Positions 9,618-18,600 of a DNA stretch of 64,000 nucleotides are shown here, piece after piece. Numbering within the stretch: the stretch's first letter is position 1; each line of letters opens with the position of its first letter. The stretch is taken from the NCBI GenBank assembly GCA_017620375.1, contig JAFZQN010000092.1:1-64000 (forward strand), in the 5' to 3' direction. The translations under genes and the position numbers were made by a program. The stretch comes from Lachnospiraceae bacterium (GTDB taxonomy: Bacteria; Bacillota; Clostridia; Lachnospirales; Lachnospiraceae). The notes beneath the pieces were generated by a model. The model did not search any database, was not told where the DNA came from, and saw only the letters and a program-made list of their open reading frames with translations.

Positions 9618-10526
9618 ATGGATAATGATCAAAATACTCCTACTGAAGTAAATACACAGTATCAAGGATATACATATATATCTGAAGAAGAACGATTAAA
9701 GAAGTTCATGTCCAGACCTAAGTTTTTAGCTGCACGCGAACTGATGGCATCTCCTTTATGTTTGATGTATGCAATATCAATCACTGTGATGCTGCTGATA
9801 TATTTTATAGGAATGCATAGTTTTATTCATCCGTTTTTGATATTGCTGTGCTATGCAGGCTGGTCCACTTATTTATACGCCAATAAGTCAAAGAAAAACA
9901 ATACTTTACCGAATGCAAACGGGCTCGGACTTGCAAGCGTAATATCTACCATAATGATGGCTCTTATGATACTCACGGCTATATTCTTTTTAATCTTTGT
10001 AGTCGGATTGTTTGCAAGTTATTACAGTATCGACATGATATATGACACTCTCGTATATTCCGGTATAGATATAGCAGAAAGTGACTTTAAAGCAATCCTT
10101 TGTATTGTTCTTATATTTGGAGCCATAGTCATTATACTTGGAATTATCTACTACAAAACCTTAGCACAGAATCTTAAATCTATAAAGTTCTGTATTACAA
10201 ATGAGGATGATCCAAAAAGGATATCTGCATTTCCAGCTGTATTTGCTTTAGTAGTTGCTATATTGGGTATTGTAGTATTTATCGCTGACGGAGTTTTATT
10301 AGACGGTGTTGATTTCAACAATCCTTCATATCTTCAGGCTCTTAAGGAGAATGAATTGGATACCGGAATAACCGGATTTCTTTTGGAATATGTTGAAAGT
10401 CAGACCGAGATCAGTCCTGTAGTCGGTATTTTATCCGAGCTTGCCGGATTATTTAATTCTGTTGTATTATCACTGTTCCTGTTTAAGGCGGTTAAACTTA
10501 TTAATCCTTTGGATAAGGAAGCTTGA
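9618..10526 (+). CDS. Hypothetical polytopic membrane protein
   Basis: A 302-residue protein with a soluble N-terminus of about 45 residues and roughly six hydrophobic helices (starting near 55, 75, 110, 155, 195 and 275). No family recognised. The start has AGGAGG six to seven bases upstream. It follows the acyl-CoA ligase by 14 bases and shares its transcript, which ends at the hairpin at 10572-10596. Proximity hints at lipid or membrane-linked work, but nothing in the sequence fixes a function. Confidence 0.7.
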   Translation: MDNDQNTPTEVNTQYQGYTYISEEERLKKFMSRPKFLAARELMASPLCLMYAISITVMLLIYFIGMHSFIHPFLILLCYAGWSTYLYANKSKKNNTLPNANGLGLASVISTIMMALMILTAIFFLIFVVGLFASYYSIDMIYDTLVYSGIDIAESDFKAILCIVLIFGAIVIILGIIYYKTLAQNLKSIKFCITNEDDPKRISAFPAVFALVVAILGIVVFIADGVLLDGVDFNNPSYLQALKENELDTGITGFLLEYVESQTEISPVVGILSELAGLFNSVVLSLFLFKAVKLINPLDKEA

Positions 10527-10571
10527 AATTAACAGGTATTTCTTTATAAAAAATAAGTTAACATTAAAACA

Positions 10572-10596
10572 GAAGCCTGCCGTAATGGCAGGCTTC
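10572..10596 (+). terminator. Bidirectional intrinsic terminator between convergent genes
   Basis: A perfect 10-bp stem (10572-10581 with 10587-10596) with a 5-base loop GTAAT. It is flanked by T-rich sequence on the plus side and by TGTTTTAA when read on the minus side. It ends the ligase/membrane-protein transcript and the serpin transcript. Confidence 0.88.
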
Positions 10597-10628
10597 TTTA
10601 TGTTTGATCAAATTAGCTTTTTTATCAA

Positions 10629-11939
10629 TCAGTCCGCTACTGTATTAACTACGCCGGTAAATACAGGTGTACCGGTCTCGGTATCCATGATAGCAAAAGC
10701 AAAAGGTCTGTTAAGTATTACTTTCTTCTTGATCTTTACAGGCTGAACACATGTAGCTTCGCACTTCATATCAATGATAGTAACCGCAGCAGCCTTAGTA
10801 CCGTTTTCATCAAGCTCAATATGTGTCTTCTGGATCACACTGCCTATATAAAGAGCAATATTGGGATTGATAGTTTTAGGATCAAGCATCTTAAGGAAAT
10901 CAGCACTAAGATCAAAAGGCTTTTCCATACCAAGTGCCTGAAGCATATTATTCATCTTGATACCATAATCAAATGTAAATGCAGGAGTAACAGTATCTAC
11001 TTCTTCTCTTACTCTTGACTCGAAAAACTTTACGAATGCGTCATCGGAGAGACCTGCGATATAATCGTTTATCGAGATGTTTTCGTCATCGGGAAGCATT
11101 GCCATAAATGCATACTTACCGCCTTCATAATACTTTAAGAATCCCTGTGCTGTATCAGATGAAAGATACCAGTTTTCCTCCGATGAAAGCATCTTTGCAG
11201 TCTCAGACTTTCCTGCATAGTTGGTGAACTTACCGTTTTTATTTATCTGGTAATCCTCATAAGGAGTTTCCCATTTACCTTCAAATGCCATACAGTTGAT
11301 GATGAGCATTATAGTCTTGTCATCAAGTCTGTCTACCGCATTGTTGATCATCTTGTTGGTATGCTTTGATATCCAATTGTTGATCTCGTTTTTTACTGTT
11401 TCATCAAACTCTCTCGAAGCAGCTGCAGCTTTAAATACTTTTCTGAGCAGATTAAGATACTCTTCGTTAACCTGTACATTATTTTGCTTAAGGTTGTTTT
11501 CGTTGATCCAGATCGAGTTTGCTATCTTCATAAGACCGCTCTTTTCAAGGGTCTTACGATAGCTCTTTGCAAAGTTGATCAGGTCTCTTTTATTGGCCCC
11601 TTCTGCTAAAAGATTTGCCATCTGAGCATATGTCTCGCCCTGAGCTCCCATAGCAGCCATATCAAGTGCAAACATAAGGGAAGCAGGCGATATCATTACA
11701 TTCTTGCCGGCCTCTTCTTCTTTTAAGGTCTCTTTTAAGGTCTTAAGAGAAAAAAGATTATAACCTTCCGTCATCTGTTCATTGGTAAGCTTGCCTTTCT
11801 TTGTGATCTTCATGGCTTTACCTGTAACAGTGGCCGCTGTCTTTTTTGTCTTAGCTTCGGCATTATTAGCGTTGATCGCGCCAAAACATATGCCTAATGC
11901 CAAAACAAGGATCAATAATACACTAATCTTTCTTTTCAT
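10629..11939 (-). CDS. Secreted serpin (serine protease inhibitor family)
   Basis: The 436-residue protein has a signal peptide (1-29, ending near NAEA) and a serpin fold with NVMISPASLMFALDMAAMGA near the N-terminus and NRPFAFAI (about 410-417) and GTPVFTGVV at the C-terminus. The hinge before the reactive loop reads E-x-GTKAAAVT (378-387), which matches inhibitory serpins. Counting from Gly380 as P15 puts Glu394 at P1, but the loop is several residues longer than in antitrypsin, so the scissile bond is uncertain. Cys393 and Cys397 lie in the loop, which is unusual. Gut Clostridia and bifidobacteria use secreted serpins against host or rival proteases. It is a single-gene unit with GGAGG before its ATG. 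Confidence 0.92.
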   Translation of the reverse strand: MKRKISVLLILVLALGICFGAINANNAEAKTKKTAATVTGKAMKITKKGKLTNEQMTEGYNLFSLKTLKETLKEEEAGKNVMISPASLMFALDMAAMGAQGETYAQMANLLAEGANKRDLINFAKSYRKTLEKSGLMKIANSIWINENNLKQNNVQVNEEYLNLLRKVFKAAAASREFDETVKNEINNWISKHTNKMINNAVDRLDDKTIMLIINCMAFEGKWETPYEDYQINKNGKFTNYAGKSETAKMLSSEENWYLSSDTAQGFLKYYEGGKYAFMAMLPDDENISINDYIAGLSDDAFVKFFESRVREEVDTVTPAFTFDYGIKMNNMLQALGMEKPFDLSADFLKMLDPKTINPNIALYIGSVIQKTHIELDENGTKAAAVTIIDMKCEATCVQPVKIKKKVILNRPFAFAIMDTETGTPVFTGVVNTVAD

Positions 11940-12022
11940 GATCTTTCCTCCAAAATCTTACAGTATTAACTGCTTTTCTGATGATTAGACGATGTATATT
12001 ATATAGTGGTTCCATATTTTAC

Positions 12023-12051
12023 TTGTGTAAATCCTGTTAATTTGATATTAT
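12023..12051 (+). promoter_or_regulatory. Promoter for the YhhN-like gene
   Basis: Plus strand: -35 TTGTGT (12023-12028, weak), 17-base spacer, -10 TATTAT (12046-12051). The likely start site falls inside the first of two direct repeats that follow immediately. Confidence 0.45.
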
Positions 12052-12080
12052 AGGTGACAATGGACGGGTCAGGTGACAAT
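12052..12080 (+). repeat. Direct repeat AGGTGACAAT x2 at the transcription start
   Basis: AGGTGACAAT occurs at 12052-12061 and again at 12071-12080, a 19-base period (about two helical turns), directly behind the -10 box of the promoter and before the gene at 12107. The spacing would place both copies on one face of the helix, as for a regulator binding site. That function is inferred only. Confidence 0.5.
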
Positions 12081-12106
12081 AGGAAAGATTAGAAAGGATC
12101 TACATT

Positions 12107-12973
12107 ATGACACGTAATACAAAGAAGCAGAAAAATGCTTTACCTGTTTTTATATTTATTGCAATTGAAATACTTCTGTATTTAGTATATATGTACATGG
12201 ACATTATGCTGGCAAGCGGGAATATAAGTGCAAACTCCACTCTCGCTGCTGTGATCGGTTCCGGAGTTTTGAGCCCAACATATATCAAGTACTATTCTAT
12301 AATACTGTGTCTGCTCATCTCTGTTATTTATTATTATAAAAACAAGAGCGATGACTCGATCAATGCATATACTCTGCTTGCAGCAGCTATGTTCTTTACT
12401 GCAATATCGGATTATTTTCTATTATTAAAGAATGATGTGATCGTACCCGGACTTATAAGTTTTTGTATAGTACATGCTATATATCTTTTCGTTATCACCT
12501 GCAAAGATATAAAGATGACCGGTATATATACAGGTATCAGGGTTTTAGCTGCCATCATCATTGCGGTTATACTTAAAGCATCGGGTATTATAAAATATTC
12601 CAATGACTCATCACTTAATTCAGTACTATTCCTGGTTCTTCTTTACGGTATATCCTTTGTATGGAATGTAGGTCTGTTATTCTTAAAAGCAGTAAATAAC
12701 CGCGCACTTTTAAAGTCCGGTGGTACTCAAAGCAGTCCTAACAAAAAGAAAGATATCGAAACCCAAATATGCACATTTCCTCATCCGATAATGTTTCTGA
12801 TCGGATTGATACTTTTCTTACTTTGTGATATCAATGTATTATTGTTTAACTTAAGCTCATATATTAATGTAAGCAGCCAGATGTACGCTGTATTACAAAT
12901 CGCATCGACTGTACTTATGTGGGCCTTCTATCTGCCTTCACAGGTATTGATAGTATTATCTGTGCTTTTATGA
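12107..12973 (+). CDS. YhhN-like polytopic membrane protein
   Basis: A 288-residue protein with about eight hydrophobic helices. Two parts recall the YhhN/lysoplasmalogenase family: an early AISDYFLLL helix and a C-terminal GLILFLLCDINVLLF followed by WAFYLPSQVLIVLS, which matches the family's acidic-helix and P-x-Q-x-LI-x-LS pattern. YhhN proteins include vertebrate lysoplasmalogenase TMEM86B; the bacterial role is unclear. A hydrophilic loop (about 195-225) between the helices is a local feature. An AAAGGA site lies upstream of the ATG. It is a single gene converging on the DUF3783 gene. The family call is moderate; the activity is not claimed. Confidence 0.6.
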   Translation: MTRNTKKQKNALPVFIFIAIEILLYLVYMYMDIMLASGNISANSTLAAVIGSGVLSPTYIKYYSIILCLLISVIYYYKNKSDDSINAYTLLAAAMFFTAISDYFLLLKNDVIVPGLISFCIVHAIYLFVITCKDIKMTGIYTGIRVLAAIIIAVILKASGIIKYSNDSSLNSVLFLVLLYGISFVWNVGLLFLKAVNNRALLKSGGTQSSPNKKKDIETQICTFPHPIMFLIGLILFLLCDINVLLFNLSSYINVSSQMYAVLQIASTVLMWAFYLPSQVLIVLSVLL

Positions 12974-13024
12974 CCAAACAAATGCTGACAATAGTACTGT
13001 TCTCTTTGTCAACAAGTATTTTTA

Positions 13025-13426
13025 TCAACGATTACCGGGGTCTTGGGCACTTTCTTCTTTCAGATGCTCTATCAGATCATAAAGCGTCCAAGTGATATTA
13101 TAAGGTGTGACCACTGCCTTCAAAGTCACTTTTTCTATACCGACTTTTCTGTATGCGGCAAGAAAACCTTGTAATGACTCATCATTAAACCCATTAAAAA
13201 GTATAACTTCAGGCATAAGGAAAAGCGGAGGGACTTTTGATACAGTCCCTCCATTTATATTTGTCTTATTGTTAAACATTATCGGTACCGAAGCGACTAT
13301 ATCAAGTACTGTCCTGTTAAGATCAGAATAACTTAAATCTTTAACAGTGATATTTAAGCTTTCACATAACTTTTCAATAGCACTTCTTTTTTCTATATTA
13401 TCGATATGAATATATAATGCTTCCAT
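13025..13426 (-). CDS. DUF3783 domain protein
   Basis: A 133-residue soluble protein. The second half (about 75-125) contains PEVILFNGF, then LQGFLAAYRKVGIEKVTLKA and VVTPYNITW, which is the DUF3783 signature. No biochemical role is known for the family. It begins one base after the stop of the chemoreceptor-like gene, so the two are almost surely co-translated, and a role in the same signalling path is a fair guess. Confidence 0.75.
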   Translation of the reverse strand: MEALYIHIDNIEKRSAIEKLCESLNITVKDLSYSDLNRTVLDIVASVPIMFNNKTNINGGTVSKVPPLFLMPEVILFNGFNDESLQGFLAAYRKVGIEKVTLKAVVTPYNITWTLYDLIEHLKEESAQDPGNR

Positions 13427-13427
13427 G

Positions 13428-15467
13428 TCACATTTGTATAAGGCTTTCTACATTTTCCCTGTCGACTACATTTACACGTAACTTCATATTGGTACTGGGC
13501 AGAGTCTCGCCTGTCACTATGCAGTTGTACATATATATGATCGGATCGTGGCCCTGTCCAAAAGGATCCTGACCGAGTGCTGCGGTAATGATGCCTTTTC
13601 TGATATATCTGAATATCTCCTGTGAATGATCAAATACTACCAGAGAAATACGCTGACCACTGTCTTCTATAGCACGAGCTGCAGCTAATGGAGTACCTGT
13701 GGTAATAAAGATACCGTTTACATCAGGATGTCTTCTTATAGCTTCAACCGCCTTATTGTAGGTATCCTCTTCATTATCCTCAATAAATACCGTCTCTAAG
13801 ATATCCATGCCCTTCTGTTGTGATGCCTGCTTTAAGAAACCTTCGCGTCTGATCTTATTGACCAGGACTTTCTCATCACCGCATAAGATGATTATCTTAC
13901 CATTATTACCTACTGCTTTAGCCATTTCCTTTGCAGCAGTGATACCTGCATCAAATGTATCAGGCTGGAAAACAGCATCTCGGGTATTTTCGTCGGGCGA
14001 ATCACAGTTAAATACAAATACTTTCTTTCCCTGTGAACGTGCGAAGCTAAGATCCGCACCTCTGTCAGTCATGAAACCGGGACAGATATAGCCGTCAAAA
14101 CCTTCATCCTGCATTTGTCTAAAGTCATTCGGCAGATTTGCCACCAGATCCCAGTTTTCATAAGGAATATATCTGACCTCGGCACCTATGGCTTCAAGTA
14201 CATTTTTTGCATAGATGATACCACGTCTTACCTCGTGCCAGAAATCATTGTCCAGTATACAATAAATACCGATCTTAACTTTATGGGAAGGTGTTTTCTT
14301 AACAGGCACTACCGAAGTATTATATTGCTGAAGCAGGGTCTTGATGCTCATGAGCATGGAATCAAGTGAATCTATATTCTCACTCATCTGCTGTGAAGCG
14401 GCAGCAGTCTCATCGGATACTTTTGCAATATCCTGAGTACCTATAACTACCTGCTCTGAAGCCTTAAATGCTCTGTCAGCCTGCTTACGTGTCTCTCTGG
14501 AGTTAGAAGTGATATCCTCTATCTGAACATAGATATTCTTCATCATCTCATTGATATGTGCCGACTGCTGATCAATGGATCTGAAGGAAGCACTTACCTG
14601 CTCGAAATCTCGGCTGCTCTTTGCAAATACTTCAACACTTTCCTGTATACCTTCTTTTACAGCCTCACTGCTTGAAATGATGCTGTCTAAGATACTGTTG
14701 ATACTGCTGATACTCTCAGAAGTCTTATCGGCCATCTTGGATACTTCACCGGCTACAACCACAAAGCCTTTTCCTGCTTCGCCGGCTCTGGCTGCTTCTA
14801 TGGAAGCATTAAGTGAAAGAAGCTCTAACGAATCACTTATCTCAGTGATAAATGCACCGATCTCATTGATCTCATGTATACGTGTACTGAAATCCAAAAG
14901 TATCTTTTCACTCTCAGCGAGTTTTTCAGATACAGAATTCATGTTCTTTTCGCATCTGATAATGGAATCAAGACCGGATTTACTGTCCTCTACAGTATCA
15001 TTGATCCTAACACCGATGGCTTTAACAGCCTCATCTATAGCCAGTATCTTTGTAGCATTATCTTCTACAAGTGCAAGGTTTGATCTTACTATCTCAAGCT
15101 GCTCTTCTACCTTTTCAGCTACTACTGAAAGACTGTCCGCTATTTTACGGCTGCCCAGCTGGTTACTGTCAGCGTTTGAATTAATGACATCTATCGCATC
15201 GGATAAAACTACGACGTTTTCCTTGGTAGCTTCAAGGAACGTCTGCATATTGTTTTTAATGGAGTTTACCGCCTCAGCCAGTATCTTCTGACTGGGTACC
15301 GTCAGATCGTGAGTATCGATATCGTCAAAATCAATGCACCGCTCCTTTAAGAGCTGCGCCTTCTTTAAAAATTTATTTGTATGTCTGTATGAACGAAACA
15401 GCAGCCATAATAATATACCCAAGGCTATTGTCTCAATAATGACCAGGATCAGTAAGTATTTTTCCAT
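13428..15467 (-). CDS. Methyl-accepting chemotaxis-type receptor with C-terminal periplasmic-binding-protein-like domain
   Basis: The order of domains is unusual. One membrane helix (about 4-25) has almost nothing outside the cell. A long helical part then holds the MCP hairpin tip, [20 protein letters not shown] with following [10 protein letters not shown] (about 217-250). From about 393 the protein becomes a type-1 periplasmic sugar-binding fold ([19 protein letters not shown], later [22 protein letters not shown]). No second membrane helix separates these parts, so the binding domain should be in the cytoplasm. MCPs signal to CheA/CheW; LacI-type folds bind sugars or similar solutes. I infer an intracellular ligand sensor. 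The gene has its own promoter and is followed by the DUF3783 gene. Confidence 0.88.
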   Translation of the reverse strand: MEKYLLILVIIETIALGILLWLLFRSYRHTNKFLKKAQLLKERCIDFDDIDTHDLTVPSQKILAEAVNSIKNNMQTFLEATKENVVVLSDAIDVINSNADSNQLGSRKIADSLSVVAEKVEEQLEIVRSNLALVEDNATKILAIDEAVKAIGVRINDTVEDSKSGLDSIIRCEKNMNSVSEKLAESEKILLDFSTRIHEINEIGAFITEISDSLELLSLNASIEAARAGEAGKGFVVVAGEVSKMADKTSESISSINSILDSIISSSEAVKEGIQESVEVFAKSSRDFEQVSASFRSIDQQSAHINEMMKNIYVQIEDITSNSRETRKQADRAFKASEQVVIGTQDIAKVSDETAAASQQMSENIDSLDSMLMSIKTLLQQYNTSVVPVKKTPSHKVKIGIYCILDNDFWHEVRRGIIYAKNVLEAIGAEVRYIPYENWDLVANLPNDFRQMQDEGFDGYICPGFMTDRGADLSFARSQGKKVFVFNCDSPDENTRDAVFQPDTFDAGITAAKEMAKAVGNNGKIIILCGDEKVLVNKIRREGFLKQASQQKGMDILETVFIEDNEEDTYNKAVEAIRRHPDVNGIFITTGTPLAAARAIEDSGQRISLVVFDHSQEIFRYIRKGIITAALGQDPFGQGHDPIIYMYNCIVTGETLPSTNMKLRVNVVDRENVESLIQM

Positions 15468-15509
15468 GCCCGCCTCACATATGTAATATAATTTTACATT
15501 ACCAATAAT

Positions 15510-15537
15510 ATTATATCATATTCGATTTATTATTCAA
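15510..15537 (-). promoter_or_regulatory. Promoter for the chemoreceptor-like gene
   Basis: Minus strand: -35 TTGAAT (15532-15537), 16-base spacer, -10 TATAAT (15510-15515), about 45 bases before the ATG. An imperfect palindrome with ATGTAA/TTACAT arms (15481-15499) lies between promoter and start and could be an operator. Confidence 0.6.
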
Positions 15538-15566
15538 GCATGATTTTATGGAACAAAAGACAAAAA

Positions 15567-15593
15567 CAGAGCAGGCTTTATATGCCTGCTCTG
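15567..15593 (-). terminator. Intrinsic terminator after the giant secreted-protein gene
   Basis: A perfect 10-bp stem (15567-15576 with 15584-15593), 7-base loop, followed on the minus strand by a T-rich tract TTTTTGTCTTTTG. It lies 15 bases past the stop codon of the 2358-residue gene. Confidence 0.88.
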
Positions 15594-15607
15594 CCTATGA
15601 AGATAAA

Positions 15608-18600
15608 TCACTCTTCAACTTTCTTCCAGATAGCATAGTACATTGTGTCAGTATCAGGAACAATAGGATAATCTTCAGCTCTGAATCCGGTTGTTGCATT
15701 TATGTCTGTTGACCAACCGATGTATTCATATCCATCATAAAGAGGATAAGGAACCTGCATGTTCATATCACTACCGGGCTCAAGTCTCAATTCTTTTATT
15801 TCCACCCTTAAGTCTTCCCCGTTCGGTCCATCTTTATGAACAGTACCTCCAGTAGCATTAAAACGTATAATTACTTTTTTGTCTACATCTATAATAAGAT
15901 AATCTGATTTTGCAGTTGCTACACTTCCATTTTTTGTATTTGTAACTAATACATAATAATACCACTCGCCGATTTCATCAGTATCAGGTGTGAACGATGC
16001 TGAAGTTGCTCCATTTATTGGCTTGTAATCATACATGTCCAAAGTGTATCCTTCTCCAATTACACCTTCACCTGTTGGAGGTTCCATTGGTACATATTTA
16101 GCCTTGTACCACTGATATGATAATGTACCACCATCCTGAACTGTCGCAGTTACAGTTACTGTTTTGGCTGCCTCATTAATTTTGTATACATAATAAATCG
16201 GATTAAATTGCTGAATATTAGGTGTATCTACCTGCTCATATTCGTATTCAACCGGCTTACTTACATCATCAAAAGCATTATTTGTAAACTTTGCAGTAAA
16301 TACTTTAATACCTTTTTCTGTAGATGTGGCCACCTTAGTAATTTCATATGTAGTATCTACAGTTTCGGATTCGGTATGAGTATAATCCGAGAGGCACTTT
16401 CTGGTCGCGGTTACTTTCCAGTTATCATCAGACCACTTATATTCAATATTGGTATCCCAATCATGATCTGTTTTGGGGATTACAATATCTTCTTTACTTA
16501 CTTTACCAAAATCTTTATTTTCAAATATTGCGTAATATCCCATTATTCCTTCCTTGGAACAAGAAGCTTCCTTAAGGATTTTTGACGTAGTGTTTACAGT
16601 CTCGGTTTCTACATGTTTACTGTCTCTCTTACATACACGGGTAGCAGTCACCTTACTGTAATCATCTGCCCATTTATACTCAATCTCACCCCATTCATGA
16701 CCGAGAGGACTACCATATATAACCACATGTGCTTCACCACATCTGTTACATTTCTCAGAATACTGTACACCTTCATAACAAGATGCTTCTCTGGAAATAT
16801 ATTCTTCGCCGTAATCATGCCCTAAGCAGGGTATAACTTCTCCACCCGAAACATATTTATTACATGCCGTACAGTACTCGCCTTCTTCAAATCCTACTTC
16901 CCAACATTCGGGTTCAATTCGATCTTTATGTATTATACAACCTTCTTTATGGTTATCACGATCATAATCTCCTGTATTAACATCATATATTTCACCACAT
17001 TTCTTGCAAACATGATGTGTATATCCAATTGTTACACAATCTCCGGGTATAACCGTAGCATCCCAAATATGGAAATCCGGATTAATAGGTATTTCAACTT
17101 CTCTAACTTTGCCGCAGACTTTACAAGTTTCCTCTTGGCTGCCTTTATCTGTGCAGTCTGAGAATTCCAAAACTCTGAAAAACTTCCAATCATGATTATG
17201 GTAAGTCGCGTTAATCACAACATCTTTTGCAGGTACTGTTGCGTCTGCGGATATGTTTTTACCATCAATCTGCCAGATTAAACCTTCTGTTTTCTCATCA
17301 ATGTTCACTTGAGGCGGAGTAAGTTTTGTACCATAAGCAAGATTTTCTTCTTTTAAAATTTTATCTCCGTCTTTCCATGTAACATCATAGTATAAAGTTG
17401 TATATTCTATTAAAATTGTTATTCCTCCGGCAGGCATTAAAAATTCATTTTCAATCTCAGCCTTAATGTCTCCTCTAACCGCATATGCTTTCATGGAACA
17501 ACCTTCTTTTGCATAATATTTAAGATATTTGGTTATATCCATCTTTTCATTGGTCCTGCATCCGTATACTTTATCACTTACACCGTCAACAATAAAAGTT
17601 ATATATTGCCCAAGCGGATAAGCCTTCCATTGAGCTGTATAAGTAATATCCCAATATGCACGTCCAAATGAATTAACAGCATCATTAATATCATTTGTCC
17701 ATATCAAAGAATAATCGTACCCGTTTCTGGAAGGTTTGTTAGTAACAGTAGGAGCATTAGATATCTGTTCTCCTCGTTTTAACGAATCTACTCTTAATAC
17801 ATTACCGTCTGCATCTTTCCATGTAACCTTAAATGTTGCCACATCCTTAGCATATGCCATTAGGACTATTCCTTCAGATGGCATTTTCATGTCTTTTGTA
17901 ACTTTTTTCCAATTCTTATAGTTATTTATTAATCCACTTATTTCATCATAATAAACATCTCTATACTCCGGCAGATATACATAAATTGTGTTATTTTCAA
18001 GTGAAACACGCTTTACCGAATAAGAATAACCTTCATCTGTTTTAGTAACAATTGTCGGATAATGTTTAAGATTATCTTTCTTTAGATAATACCATTCTAA
18101 TTCATAACCTTTCATATACTTACTAAAATCTTCCTCACATTGTTTTAATGCTTCAAGAAGGTTTTCTCCGTCACTGATTTTTCTTGTTCCACACCTGAAA
18201 TAACTATTATCTTTTGGCGGCATATCATATACGATTATAGGATTTATATTATGTATCGGTCCTCTATCAAAATACAATCTTACAATTGTTTCTTTCCCTG
18301 TAACCACGAAATATAATGTTCCTTTTTTATTACCAATTGTATCTATAACATTCTGATAATATGCTTCGGATTTATCAAATACTTCTCTCCATTTTTTCGT
18401 AGCTTTCTCTAATTCTGCCGAACTTTTTTTCTCAGCAGCCTTCATCTTTTTATAGAGTTCATCTTCGTATTTATTTACAGCCTCTAATCCTGGATAATCA
18501 ACAGCAGCGAGTGTATATCCGGGATATTGATCACAGAATTTTTCATCTATTACGAGATCATATTCTATATCCTTGAATGCCGTAAATGATCCATCCTTAT

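Noticed and set aside
14575..15291. A 238-residue plus-strand frame opposite the chemoreceptor
   Set aside because: It is the antisense of the repetitive MCP helices (Ser/Leu-rich), with no start signal; the minus-strand gene has clear domains.
15608..16600. A C-terminal LPXTG or membrane anchor on the giant protein
   Set aside because: The C-terminus ends within an InlB-type module with no sorting motif, hydrophobic helix or basic tail.
16208..17161. Cys/Tyr-rich plus-strand frames within the giant gene
   Set aside because: They are antisense shadows of the Cys-rich repeats of the giant secreted protein.
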